Part shown: positions 1 through 7,668 of the stretch, piece by piece
Numbering within the stretch: position 1 is the first letter of the stretch
Layout of the letters: each line of letters begins with the position of its first letter
Assembly: GCA_028701715.1 (NCBI GenBank)
Contig: JAQVQF010000083.1
Span: forward strand, 1 to 9,239
Direction: 5' to 3'
DNA: 9,239 nt
Origin: Eubacteriales bacterium
GTDB lineage: Bacteria > Bacillota > Clostridia > Oscillospirales > CAG-382
Position numbers and translations under genes: made by a program
Notes under the pieces: model-generated
Seen by the model: the letters and a program-made list of their open reading frames with translations, nothing else
Told to the model about the DNA's origin: nothing
The model's database searches: none

Positions 1-356
1 GCGAATATTATTCCAGGGTGATTGACAGAGACGACGCGTCCTCGCTGCCGCCGGAGATAATACCTACCGTTGAGGATTTCCGTACCGTTTATCGTGTGCT
101 GAAGCGGGAACTGGCAAACGAAAGAAAGCGCATATCCGTAAGATATTTGAAAAGACGGATAGAAATAACGGAAGCGGTTATCATTGATCTTTGCACGTTA
201 AAAACCGCGATAGACGTGATGACGGAATTCGGACTCGCGGAAACCGTCCGAATACGCGGAAACGATATTATCGAAATAAAACTGATGCCGAATTCACAAA
301 AAATAGATCTCGATAAGTCCGAAACGCTGAAAAATCTCAGAAAGCGCACCTCGTAA
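1..356 (+). CDS. recJ: Single-stranded-DNA-specific exonuclease RecJ, C-terminal fragment (5' end outside window)
   Basis: The frame is open from base 3 to a TAA at 354-356, giving about 117 residues with no start inside the window, so this is the 3' end of a gene entering from the left. The GTG at 18 lies inside this open frame and is probably not a real start. The residues match the C-terminal region of Firmicute RecJ: a 'P..EDF..VYR.LKREL' stretch, a helical segment ending in 'DVMTEFGLAE', and the closing 'K.DLDKSETLKNLRKR', where the family commonly has a lysine, DL and S before the stop. RecJ is a 5'-3' single-strand DNA exonuclease of the DHH family used in recombination and mismatch or base-excision repair; the catalytic DHH motifs would lie upstream and cannot be checked here. 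Its place just before rel agrees with recJ-(apt)-relA order in Bacillus. The identification rests on terminal motifs plus context. Confidence 0.8.
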   Translation, partial: EYYSRVIDRDDASSLPPEIIPTVEDFRTVYRVLKRELANERKRISVRYLKRRIEITEAVIIDLCTLKTAIDVMTEFGLAETVRIRGNDIIEIKLMPNSQKIDLDKSETLKNLRKRTS

Positions 357-388
357 TTACCAAAGCGGACAGCGTAACGCGAAAAGCG

Positions 389-406
389 GTAAGCCCGAGA
401 GCTTAC
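389..406 (+). other. Short inverted repeat in the recJ–rel spacer
   Basis: A perfect 6-bp inverted repeat (GTAAGC, 6-nt loop CCGAGA, GCTTAC) lies in the 80-bp spacer between recJ and rel. No T-run follows it, so it is not a convincing intrinsic terminator, and transcription may read through from recJ. It could be chance or a minor structure in the rel leader. A second GGCTTA at 413-418 could compete for pairing with the left arm. Confidence 0.25.
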
Positions 407-436
407 ATCGAAGGCTTAAAGCTGAAAGGCACTACA

Positions 437-2641
437 ATGGCAGAATCATTTGAGAAATTATATAATCAGCTGGCGGAAAAGGGCGTGTATGACTTAAACA
501 AGATATCACGCGCTTATTCGCTTGCGGAAAAAGCCCACCGGGGACAGAAGCGAATATCCGGCGAGCAGTACATTATCCATCCGATAGCCGTAGCCAAGAT
601 TGTGGCGGATCTGCAGCTCGACACCGACTCGATCTGCGCCGCCCTTTTACATGATACGGTTGAAGACTGCGAAGGCAAGGTTGACATACAGCTTATCAGA
701 AAGGAATTCGGCGTCGAGGTGGCGGAGCTGGTCGACGGGGTCACCAAGCTGCTTCACATACCTTTCGAAACAAAACAGGACGAATCCATAGAAAACCTTC
801 GTAAAATGTTCCTTGCGATGTCGAAGGATATACGTGTTATATTTATAAAGCTTGCGGATCGTCTTCACAATATGAGGACGCTGAATTACCGTACCGAACA
901 GAAGCAGCGTTCCATCGCGCTTGAGACCATGCACGTTTACGCGCCGCTGGCTCACCGGCTCGGTATCCAGCGTATAAAGCAGGAGCTGGAAACGCTTGCG
1001 TTAAAATATCTCGATCCCATAGGCTTCGAAGAAATTAAGCAGTTAATCGATAAGCGTATCGCCGAAAACGAGGGCTTTTTGCAAAGAGCAAGGGATATGG
1101 TATCGGAAAGCCTCGGCGAACAGGGAATAAATTATCGTTTGGAAAGCCGTATTAAATCCATATACAGCATTTACCGCAAGATGTATAACCAAAACAAGGC
1201 TTTCGACGAGATATATGATTTTTATGCGATAAGGATAATCGTTAAGACGGAGATGGAGTGCTACACCTCGCTGGGTGTCATACATGAGCAGTTCAACTCC
1301 ATGCCCGGAAGGTTCAAGGATTATATTTCCACTCCCAAACCCAATATGTATCGTTCGCTTCATACAACCGTAATAGGCCATGACGGCATACCCTTTGAGG
1401 TGCAGATACGAACGGAGGAAATGCACGAAATAGCCGAATACGGGCTTGCCGCGCACTGGAAATACAAATCGGGCGATCAGGCGAAAAAACCCGCGGACGA
1501 AAAGTATAAATGGATCAGAACACTGCTTGAAACAGAAAAAGACCTCGTTGACGCGGACGAGTTCTTAAGGCCTCTTAAAATAGATTTATTCGACGACGAA
1601 ACCTTTGTGTTTACACCAAAAGGCGACGTGGTATCACTCCCCGCTGGGTCCAATCCCATAGATTTTGCTTACGCCATTCATTCCGCCGTCGGCAATAAAA
1701 TGGTGGGCGCCAAAGTCAACGGGAGTATCGTACCCATTGATTATGTCCTCGAAAACGGGCAGATAGTGGAGATATTAACCTCCTCCGCTTCCAAGGGACC
1801 GAGCCGCGACTGGCTGAAGATGGTGCGTTCGGCGGAAGCGCGCAATAAAATAAGGCAGTTCTTTAAAAAGGAAATGCGTTCGGAAAACATTCTTATCGGC
1901 AAATATGAAATCGACAAGGAACTGCGCCGCTACGGAAGACCGTTCACCGAAGCGCAGAAGGAAGAAATAGTAAAGAATATTGCCGAAAGAATGTTTATGG
2001 CAGACGCGGACGATATGTATAACAATATCGGCTACGGAGGACTTGCCATAAGCAAGATATCCACCAAGCTGCGCGACGAATTCGACCGCGTGGTCAATCC
2101 GCTTACTCCGGAGGAAGCGCTGCAGAAAGCACAGGAACAGCAAAAGAAGCTGGAACGCAGACCGCCCGTCCCCAAATCCCAATCGGTTATCATTGACAGC
2201 GTAAAGGGCTGCGACGTAAAATTCGCAAAATGCTGCAATCCTCTCCCGGGGGACAGCATTATAGGCTTTATAACCAAAGGTTATGGTATTTCCGTCCATA
2301 AATACGACTGCGAAAACGTGGTCACCGGGCTGAAGCGTCCGGAAGACAAGGACAGATGGGTGGTGGCTTCCTGGGCGGAATCCGTGGAAAAGCACGAATA
2401 CGGTGATTTCGAAGCGAGTTTGAATATTTATGCGTCCTATTCACAGAAGCTTATCGCCGATGTTACCATGGCGCTTTCCGATATGAAAGTAGCCATTGTG
2501 GCGCTGCAGGCAAAGGAAAACGGCGACGATATGATACTTCGCGTGGTTTTGAAATGCAGCAACATAGAGCATCTGAAAAATATAATTAAAAACATGAAAA
2601 AGCTGCACAGCGTCAGGGATGTTACGAGAGGTAAGGTATGA
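437..2641 (+). CDS. relA: Bifunctional (p)ppGpp synthetase/hydrolase, long Rel (RSH) family
   Basis: This enzyme makes (p)ppGpp from ATP and GTP/GDP and also hydrolyses it; it controls the stringent response at the ribosome. The 734-residue length is normal for long RSH proteins and all domains are present in order. The HD hydrolase domain has H48, H72-D73 with E76-D77 (HDxxED) and the D141-x3-N145 helix. The synthetase domain follows (about 230-345), with RFKD at 292-295, KPNMYRSLHTTV (about 301-312) and EVQIRT (about 321-326). RFKD is the form seen in bifunctional Rel/SpoT rather than the acidic EFDD of E. coli RelA. A TGS domain (about 385-450), a zinc-finger-like segment with C599, C600, H621 and C625, and a C-terminal ACT domain (about 660-734) complete it. 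The ATG at 437 has GAAAGG at 424-429; upstream the frame stays open to 317 but has no ATG, GTG or TTG. It overlaps dtd by 4 bp (ATGA). The symbol rel would be equally correct. Confidence 0.97.
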   Translation: MAESFEKLYNQLAEKGVYDLNKISRAYSLAEKAHRGQKRISGEQYIIHPIAVAKIVADLQLDTDSICAALLHDTVEDCEGKVDIQLIRKEFGVEVAELVDGVTKLLHIPFETKQDESIENLRKMFLAMSKDIRVIFIKLADRLHNMRTLNYRTEQKQRSIALETMHVYAPLAHRLGIQRIKQELETLALKYLDPIGFEEIKQLIDKRIAENEGFLQRARDMVSESLGEQGINYRLESRIKSIYSIYRKMYNQNKAFDEIYDFYAIRIIVKTEMECYTSLGVIHEQFNSMPGRFKDYISTPKPNMYRSLHTTVIGHDGIPFEVQIRTEEMHEIAEYGLAAHWKYKSGDQAKKPADEKYKWIRTLLETEKDLVDADEFLRPLKIDLFDDETFVFTPKGDVVSLPAGSNPIDFAYAIHSAVGNKMVGAKVNGSIVPIDYVLENGQIVEILTSSASKGPSRDWLKMVRSAEARNKIRQFFKKEMRSENILIGKYEIDKELRRYGRPFTEAQKEEIVKNIAERMFMADADDMYNNIGYGGLAISKISTKLRDEFDRVVNPLTPEEALQKAQEQQKKLERRPPVPKSQSVIIDSVKGCDVKFAKCCNPLPGDSIIGFITKGYGISVHKYDCENVVTGLKRPEDKDRWVVASWAESVEKHEYGDFEASLNIYASYSQKLIADVTMALSDMKVAIVALQAKENGDDMILRVVLKCSNIEHLKNIIKNMKKLHSVRDVTRGKV

Positions 2642-3081
2642 GAGCGGTTGTATCCCGCGTCGACGGAGCCGTGTGCCGCGTCGACGGTGAAATAGCAGGT
2701 AAGATAGATTGCGGAATTTTGGTGGTCGCGGGTTTTTCGGTGGATGATACCGAAGCGGATGTCATAAAAACGGCGTTAAAAATCGGGAAACTGCGTATAT
2801 TCGCCGACAATGACGGAAAAATAAACAAATCCGCGTCCGATATCGGCGGTTCGGCGCTTGTGATATCGAATTTTACTTTATACGGAAGGGTGAGACATTC
2901 TCATCGTCCGGATTTTACCCGTTCCTGCCCGGCGGAAAGAGCGAAAAGCTATTACGAGCTGTTCAAGAAGGAGCTTTCCGCTCATATGCCAGTGCAATCG
3001 GGTGTCTTCGGTTCGCATATGCATATTGAAGCGCAAAACGACGGTCCCGTAACCCTTATTATAGACAGCTGTGATTTATAA
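2638..3081 (+). CDS. dtd: D-aminoacyl-tRNA deacylase (D-Tyr-tRNA deacylase, DTD)
   Basis: DTD cleaves D-amino acids (and glycine on tRNA-Ala) from mischarged tRNA in the cytosol, using a pocket built across a homodimer. The 147-residue length is typical. The N terminus MRAVVSRV corresponds to the family's MRAVVQRV, 'KLRIFADNDGKINKS' matches the conserved 'lRiF.D..GkmN.S' block, and the C-terminal GVFGSHM and NDGPVT carry the Gly-cisPro selectivity motif. The usual SQFTL active-site motif reads SNFTL here, and the following region reads RHSHRPDF where many homologues have KGRRPSF, so this is a somewhat divergent member. The ATG is inside the rel stop (ATGA overlap), preceded by GAGAGG and AAGG purine runs, which suggests translational coupling to rel. 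The rel-dtd pair is a well-known Firmicute arrangement. Confidence 0.94.
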   Translation: MRAVVSRVDGAVCRVDGEIAGKIDCGILVVAGFSVDDTEADVIKTALKIGKLRIFADNDGKINKSASDIGGSALVISNFTLYGRVRHSHRPDFTRSCPAERAKSYYELFKKELSAHMPVQSGVFGSHMHIEAQNDGPVTLIIDSCDL

Positions 3082-3084
3082 GCA

Positions 3085-4557
3085 ATGAAGGTTTTTATTG
3101 ACAACAATACCGGCTATCTCAACGATTATCATTTCAAGTCGTTGTGCCTTTTATATTTCCCGGCGGAAAAATTCCCGGAACAGGATTCATCCTCCTGCTC
3201 TGTGTCGTTTACGCTGAATAAAACAGCAAACGGGCTTCGCGCCTCGGCTTCCGTCGTTTCGCCGTACGGCAATTCATCGGCGGAATGCGGCGAGGAGGAT
3301 ATAATTTTTACCATACCCACCGCCGGGGAGGATATCGCCGCCGCCGTCACCGGGAAAGCGTTCCTAAAAGCGGGCGAAAAGCTTTTCGGCTTTTTGCCTC
3401 CCTGGGGATACCTTACGGGACTGCGTCCCGTGAAGCGGGCGAGATATTATCTTGAACGCGGCTTCCGCGAAAACAAGGTCAGAAGACTCTTTGAAAACGA
3501 TTACAATGTGAGCTCTGAAAAAACAAGCCTTTCCGTACGGACAGCGTACAGTGAAATAAAGCTGCTTTCATCGATAACGCCGAAAAACTGCGGCGTATAT
3601 GTTTCCGTTCCGTTCTGCCCCACAAGGTGCGATTACTGCTCGTTTGTATCATATTCGAACAATAAGCTGTTTCGACTGATACCGGAATACCTTGAAAGAC
3701 TGGCAAACGACATAAAACGAACCGGCAGTATAATAAAGGAAACCGGTTTTGTTCCCGTATCCGTCTATATAGGCGGCGGTACGCCGTCGTTTTTGTCGGA
3801 AGAACAGCTCCGTTTTCTGCTTTGCGCCATTAATAAATACATCCCCATGGATAGCGTGAGAGAATATTCGTTCGAGGGCGGACGCCCGGATACTCTCACC
3901 GCCCAAAAGCTCGGGATAATTAAAAACGGCGGAGTTAACCGTATATCCGTAAACCCCCAGTCCACCTGTCAGAGGGTGCTCGACGCCATCGGCAGAAAGC
4001 ATACCGTGGAGGATTTCTTCAAAGCGGCGTCGCTCGCCATGAAATGCGGCTTTTCCACGGTAAACACCGATCTTATCGCGGGGCTTCCGGAAGATACCTT
4101 TGACACCTTTTCCAAAACCCTTGACGATGTCATAAACATAGGCTTTGAGAATATCACGGTTCATACGCTGTCGATAAAAAACGCTTCCGAAATTAAAAAC
4201 GAATACGGAGCGTTTGATCCCGTCGGCAGGCTCGCGAGAGAATGCGTGTCTTACGCGGGGAACACCTTGACGGAGCGCGGGTATGACCCGTATTATCTTT
4301 ACCGACAAAAACGTACCGTCGGCAACGGGGAAAACACGGGTTTTTCACTTTGCGGACATGAAAGCATATATAATGTAATGATGATGGAGGAATCCTCCAC
4401 CGTGTTCGCCTGCGGAGCGGGAGCCATAACCAAGCTGGTATCCGTCGACGGCACGCGTATCGAAAGAATAGCTTTCCCGAAATATCCCTTTGAGTACCTT
4501 GAAAGAGACGACGGGATAGGCGAGGACAGAATACACTTGTTTTTATTGAAAGGATGA
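3085..4557 (+). CDS. hemZ: HemZ-type radical SAM protein (annotated coproporphyrinogen III dehydrogenase)
   Basis: This is a 490-residue radical-SAM enzyme of the HemN/HemW superfamily. The cluster-binding motif is C178-x3-C182-x2-C185 within VPFCPTRCDYCSF; the second cysteine is followed by a DYC that is typical of the HemN group. The SAM-contact glycine motif GGGTP is at 230-234. The segment EGGRPDT (264-270), then RISVNPQ and IGRKHT, then DLIAGLPEDT, is the HemZ signature that separates it from HemN and HemW, as are YYLYRQK, the GN-ENTG stretch and the MMEESST...GAGA run near the C terminus. About 165 N-terminal residues form the poorly conserved HemZ extension. HemZ is named for oxygen-independent coproporphyrinogen oxidation in B. 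subtilis, but many anaerobes with this gene lack haem pathways, so the actual substrate here is uncertain. It starts 3 bp after dtd with no clear Shine-Dalgarno sequence, which suggests coupling. Confidence 0.93.
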   Translation: MKVFIDNNTGYLNDYHFKSLCLLYFPAEKFPEQDSSSCSVSFTLNKTANGLRASASVVSPYGNSSAECGEEDIIFTIPTAGEDIAAAVTGKAFLKAGEKLFGFLPPWGYLTGLRPVKRARYYLERGFRENKVRRLFENDYNVSSEKTSLSVRTAYSEIKLLSSITPKNCGVYVSVPFCPTRCDYCSFVSYSNNKLFRLIPEYLERLANDIKRTGSIIKETGFVPVSVYIGGGTPSFLSEEQLRFLLCAINKYIPMDSVREYSFEGGRPDTLTAQKLGIIKNGGVNRISVNPQSTCQRVLDAIGRKHTVEDFFKAASLAMKCGFSTVNTDLIAGLPEDTFDTFSKTLDDVINIGFENITVHTLSIKNASEIKNEYGAFDPVGRLARECVSYAGNTLTERGYDPYYLYRQKRTVGNGENTGFSLCGHESIYNVMMMEESSTVFACGAGAITKLVSVDGTRIERIAFPKYPFEYLERDDGIGEDRIHLFLLKG

Positions 4558-4566
4558 ACTATACCC

Positions 4567-5406
4567 TTGTACGATAAAATATTCGTCGAATCCTGCGAGG
4601 CTTTTTATGAAACCGGCGTTAAGGAAGCCGTAAGAGCCGCCATGAATGCGGGCAAGCATCTTATCTTACTTGCCGGAGCCTCCTGCTCGGGGAAGACCAC
4701 CACTTCAAAAAAAATTGACGATGAAATCGAAAAAAACGGCGGCTCGGCTGAAACCGTGTCGCTTGATGATTTTTATCTCAATCCCTCCGACAAGCCTCTC
4801 GGCGAAGACGGAAATCCCGATTATGAATCGCCGGAATGTCTTGATTTAAAACTGATAAAAGAAACCTTCGCAAGTATTTCCGCCGGGAATATGACAAAGC
4901 TTCCGATTTTTAATTTTGAGCAGAGAAGAAGGCTTGAAAAATCAAGGATTATAGATCCCGACGAACACACCTTTATCGTGGTGGAGGGTCTGCATGCCTT
5001 GAATCCGGAAATTATCGGGGAAGAAAGCCGTAATAACGCATATCGTATATATCTTACCTGCGAAAGTCCCGCGTATGATGTCAAACTGCTGCGCAGGCTT
5101 GTGAGAGATATTAATTACAGGGGAGCTTCCGCGGAGCTGACGTTTTCCCTTTGGGACAACGTCAAAAACGGCGAGATGAAGTATATTTACCCCTATAAAA
5201 CAATTTCAAATACCGTCATTAACACGTTTTTTGAATATGAGCTTTCAGCGTTAAAAAAAGAAGGTATGGCGGTGCTTGAAAAGGTATCAAACGACAGCAT
5301 ATACCGCGGCAAAGCCGAATATCTGATGAATCTGCTGTCCGGGGTCGATCCTATCGACAGGAGCATCATTCCGTCCTCGTCGCTTATGTGGGAATTTTTA
5401 AAATAA
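4567..5406 (+). CDS. Uridine kinase / phosphoribulokinase family P-loop kinase
   Basis: This 279-residue protein probably phosphorylates a nucleoside or related small metabolite with ATP. The Walker A motif is GASCSGKT at 37-44. It is followed by SLDDFY (65-70), PDYESPE (84-90), P.FNFE.RRR (about 113-121) and VVEGLHALNP (138-147), all in the order expected for uridine-kinase-like proteins. A C-terminal block with RRLVRDINYRG and a conserved WDNV...YIYPYK stretch is typical of the clostridial nucleoside-kinase-like group. Many relatives carry an N-terminal TGS-type domain; here only the kinase part is present. The start is an inferred TTG at 4567, 9 bp after the hemZ stop; AAAGGA at 4548-4553 is its likely but rather distant (13 nt) ribosome site, and the first in-frame ATG is at residue 27. 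The exact substrate cannot be told from sequence, so no gene symbol is given. Confidence 0.85.
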   Translation: MYDKIFVESCEAFYETGVKEAVRAAMNAGKHLILLAGASCSGKTTTSKKIDDEIEKNGGSAETVSLDDFYLNPSDKPLGEDGNPDYESPECLDLKLIKETFASISAGNMTKLPIFNFEQRRRLEKSRIIDPDEHTFIVVEGLHALNPEIIGEESRNNAYRIYLTCESPAYDVKLLRRLVRDINYRGASAELTFSLWDNVKNGEMKYIYPYKTISNTVINTFFEYELSALKKEGMAVLEKVSNDSIYRGKAEYLMNLLSGVDPIDRSIIPSSSLMWEFLK

Positions 5407-5413
5407 TTGAAAT

Positions 5414-5419
5414 TGCGGG
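5414..5419 (+). promoter_or_regulatory. Shine-Dalgarno site that fixes the flippase-gene start
   Basis: GCGGGA at 5414-5419 ends 8 nt before the ATG at 5428, a good spacing. It lies inside the longer reading frame that could begin with TTG at 5407, directly after the upstream stop. Because of this site the ATG is preferred over the TTG. Confidence 0.5.
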
Positions 5420-5427
5420 AAATCTGT

Positions 5428-7101
5428 ATGAACAAAAGACAATCCGGGTCATTCCTTGCCGAAGCCCTTATTATATCCGTTTCAAATCTTGTCGTTAAAA
5501 TAATAGGCGTGGCGTTTCGAATCCCTCTTACAAATATGCTGCAGGGGGCTACGGGTATTTATACCGCCGCTTTTTCGGTTTACGCCATGCTTTATATGGT
5601 TTCCACCTCAGGCCTTCCCGTGGCAATTTCCCGCATGGTGTCATCCTCGCGCAAGCTTGATCGTAAAACCGAGACAAAACGGATTTTTCGTTCCAGCATG
5701 CTGCTTTTCGGCGCAATCGGCTTAATCTGTACGCTTGTCATGTTTTTCGGCGCCGACTCCATCGCACGCTCGACAAAACACGCCGATGCCGCTCTGGCTA
5801 TGCGTATTATTTCCCCCACCCTGTTTCTTATCTGCGTTTCTTCGGCGCTGAGAGGTTATTTTCAGGGGCTGAGAAACATGGTACCCACTGCGGTCAGCCA
5901 GTTTATAGAAGCGTTATGTAAGCTTGTTTTGGGATTGGGCGCGGCGCAATATGCCATAACGAGGGGCTATTCGCCCATGGTTCAGGCGGCGTTTGCCATA
6001 TCGGGTATAACAATAGGCACGGTTTTGGCAATGACATATATGATTATTTATAAATATTTTTACGAAAAAAGGCATTCCTTTGCGGGGGTGGAGGATACCG
6101 ACAGCTATAAGGATATTTATAAAAATCTCCTGAAAATAGCCGTCCCGGTCACCATAACCTCATCGGCGCTGTATTTTTCTCAGTTTCTTGATACCCTCGT
6201 TATCAACAGATTTCTTATAAATTCCGGAGTGGACAGCGTAATAGCCGAGGATTTATATACATCGTATACCGGTCTTACTCTGTCGATTTCCGACCTTCTG
6301 CCGGCGACTCTCATTTTCCCCATCGCCATATCCATACTCCCGGCGGTGTCCGGGGCGCTTGCCGTCAACGATCAAAAGCAGGTAGACAACTACATACATT
6401 CGTCGATACGAATATCGGGTATTATCGCGCTGCCCTGCGCTTTCGGCATGCTCGCGGTTTCGCGTCCGGCGATAGCCCTTATTTACGGGACAAATTTCGG
6501 CTCGGGTGCCGATATAGTAAGATTATGGAACGGCAAGCCCTATATGCCTATAGATATCGCGTCCAACGCGCTTATGATATTATCGGTGGGAATTATATTT
6601 ATCTCTCTGCTTTCCACAACAAACGCGCTGCTTCAAGCGGTTAACCGTCAATACCTGCCCATGATTTCGATAGGAGTCGGGGTTATATTCCTTGTGGGCT
6701 TTGAAATCGGGCTGGTTTCGGTTCCTTCGATAGGTATATACGGCTCACCCGTCGCCTCGGTGATCTGCTATATCGCGGCGTTGTCATTGAATATGCTGTT
6801 CCTAAAAAAATATCGGTCGTTTAAAATATCGATTCGCAAGCTGTTTTTCAAGCCCTTTGTATGCGCGGCGGCCTGCGGCGCGGCGGCGTACGGCGTTGTG
6901 TGTCTTGTGCGGCACTTACTCGGAGGGGAAACAAGGTTGAATTCGCTTATAATAATCTGTGCGGCGGGTGCCGTCGGGGTTATCGTATATGTGGTAAGCA
7001 TGCTCGCGGTCAGGGGCATCACCGCCGACGAGGTGAGACTTCTTCCCAAGGGAAGAACCCTATGCGGCTTTTTGTTGAAGAAAGGCTTCCTGAAGGAATG
7101 A
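5428..7101 (+). CDS. SpoVB/YabM-like polysaccharide (lipid-linked) flippase, MATE/MOP superfamily
   Basis: From the ATG at 5428 this is a 557-residue, very hydrophobic protein with roughly a dozen or more membrane segments. The N terminus fits the MOP-superfamily polysaccharide exporter family: a first membrane segment, then VVKIIG.AFRIPLTNMLG-like residues (seen as VKIIGVAFRIPLTNML), then a 'G.Y..AFSVY.MLY.VSTSGLPVAISR' helix pair and ALRGYFQGLRNMVPTA. These motifs recur in SpoVB, YabM and MurJ-like proteins, which move lipid-linked precursors of peptidoglycan, cortex or exopolysaccharide across the membrane. The C-terminal polysaccharide-synthesis domain is present too. It follows the kinase by 21 bp and ends the + strand run, with the next gene converging 9 bp away. 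In B. subtilis the neighbour yabN encodes a MazG-type protein, and a mazG gene does lie 1.7 kb downstream here, which favours a YabM-type assignment. Specific substrate unknown. Confidence 0.85.
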   Translation: MNKRQSGSFLAEALIISVSNLVVKIIGVAFRIPLTNMLQGATGIYTAAFSVYAMLYMVSTSGLPVAISRMVSSSRKLDRKTETKRIFRSSMLLFGAIGLICTLVMFFGADSIARSTKHADAALAMRIISPTLFLICVSSALRGYFQGLRNMVPTAVSQFIEALCKLVLGLGAAQYAITRGYSPMVQAAFAISGITIGTVLAMTYMIIYKYFYEKRHSFAGVEDTDSYKDIYKNLLKIAVPVTITSSALYFSQFLDTLVINRFLINSGVDSVIAEDLYTSYTGLTLSISDLLPATLIFPIAISILPAVSGALAVNDQKQVDNYIHSSIRISGIIALPCAFGMLAVSRPAIALIYGTNFGSGADIVRLWNGKPYMPIDIASNALMILSVGIIFISLLSTTNALLQAVNRQYLPMISIGVGVIFLVGFEIGLVSVPSIGIYGSPVASVICYIAALSLNMLFLKKYRSFKISIRKLFFKPFVCAAACGAAAYGVVCLVRHLLGGETRLNSLIIICAAGAVGVIVYVVSMLAVRGITADEVRLLPKGRTLCGFLLKKGFLKE

Positions 7102-7110
7102 ACCGCTTTA

Positions 7111-7668
7111 TTATTTCGTATTCAACCAAGAATCATCTTTAATCAATTGCTTTTTCATCCCGAGCAAATCCAGAACACGGCGTATATTTTTCATGCTTAA
7201 CATATTGGTGTTACCGGAAAGAAATTTTCCATAGTTGGCTAAATTTATACCAAGCGTTTTACAGACATAATAAGAAGTGATTTTCTTTTCATCCTGAAGG
7301 TTTTTTATCTTTCGTAAAGCTTTATATTTAACGTCTCTTTCGTTGATAGAGGCGTTTTTCTTTACAAGATAGCTTTTATACACCTTTCCGTAATCGTCGT
7401 TGGCTGTTGACAGGTAATCAATCATTTCTTTTTCCGTTCGATATGATTTGCAAATATCTTCGAATCTTTCAAAAAGGCAGCTGTTGACAAGCTGTCTCCT
7501 TGCCGTTTTCCTTTCGACACATAGGTATGAATAAAGCAACAGAGGCTCGGCAACGCGTTCGTTATCTTTTTCAGCGGATTCTGCAAGCTTTTTTATATTG
7601 ACGGTATTTTTATTCGACAGTTCTTTCATATAAACGGAAAGAAAGCCGTTAAGTGTCAGGCTATTCAT
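7111..7668 (-). CDS. Helix-turn-helix protein, candidate antitoxin/regulator of the nucleotidyltransferase pair
   Basis: This 185-residue basic protein has no name I can assign with certainty. Its C-terminal part (about 110-170) contains 'LRKIKNLQDEKKITSYYVCKTLGINLANYGKFLSGN', reading as an XRE-like helix-turn-helix (K.IT.Y.V...LGIN..N...FL.G) followed by a regular helix with RRVLDLLG. The N-terminal part ('FLSVYMKELSNKN..NIKKLAESAE...VAEPLLLYSYL') is alpha-helical and looks like a domain that recurs next to small nucleotidyltransferases in Firmicutes. It lies downstream of the nucleotidyltransferase and overlaps it by 8 bp (ATGAATAG), which implies coupled translation. ATG 7668 is chosen because AAAGGA precedes it by 12 nt; the same purine run abuts ATG 7680 with no gap, and an ATG at 7719 is also in frame. 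It is AT-richer than the flanking genes (22 of 60 GC in 7141-7200, hand count). Inferred to neutralise or regulate its partner, not proven. Confidence 0.6.
   Translation of the reverse strand: MNSLTLNGFLSVYMKELSNKNTVNIKKLAESAEKDNERVAEPLLLYSYLCVERKTARRQLVNSCLFERFEDICKSYRTEKEMIDYLSTANDDYGKVYKSYLVKKNASINERDVKYKALRKIKNLQDEKKITSYYVCKTLGINLANYGKFLSGNTNMLSMKNIRRVLDLLGMKKQLIKDDSWLNTK

Noticed and set aside
1775..2395. 206-aa open frame on the - strand inside rel
   Set aside because: It is the complement of a strongly conserved coding region and has no recognisable domain; it is a shadow of the rel codon usage. The same applies to the other long antisense frames, such as 3649-4308 within hemZ.
5407..5409. 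TTG start for the flippase gene
   Set aside because: No ribosome site precedes it, while the ATG at 5428 has GCGGGA with 8-nt spacing and gives a normal family N terminus.
7087..7098. TTCC-TGAA-GGAA hairpin at the flippase 3' end as a terminator
   Set aside because: A 4-bp stem inside the coding region without a T-run is not a terminator.
7098..7142. ATG overlapping the flippase stop (ATGA) with AAGGA before it, encoding 14 codons
   Set aside because: The AAGGA abuts the ATG with no spacer, and the frame ends after 14 codons with no recognisable start of MazG. It is probably chance, although it could be a relic of an earlier junction.
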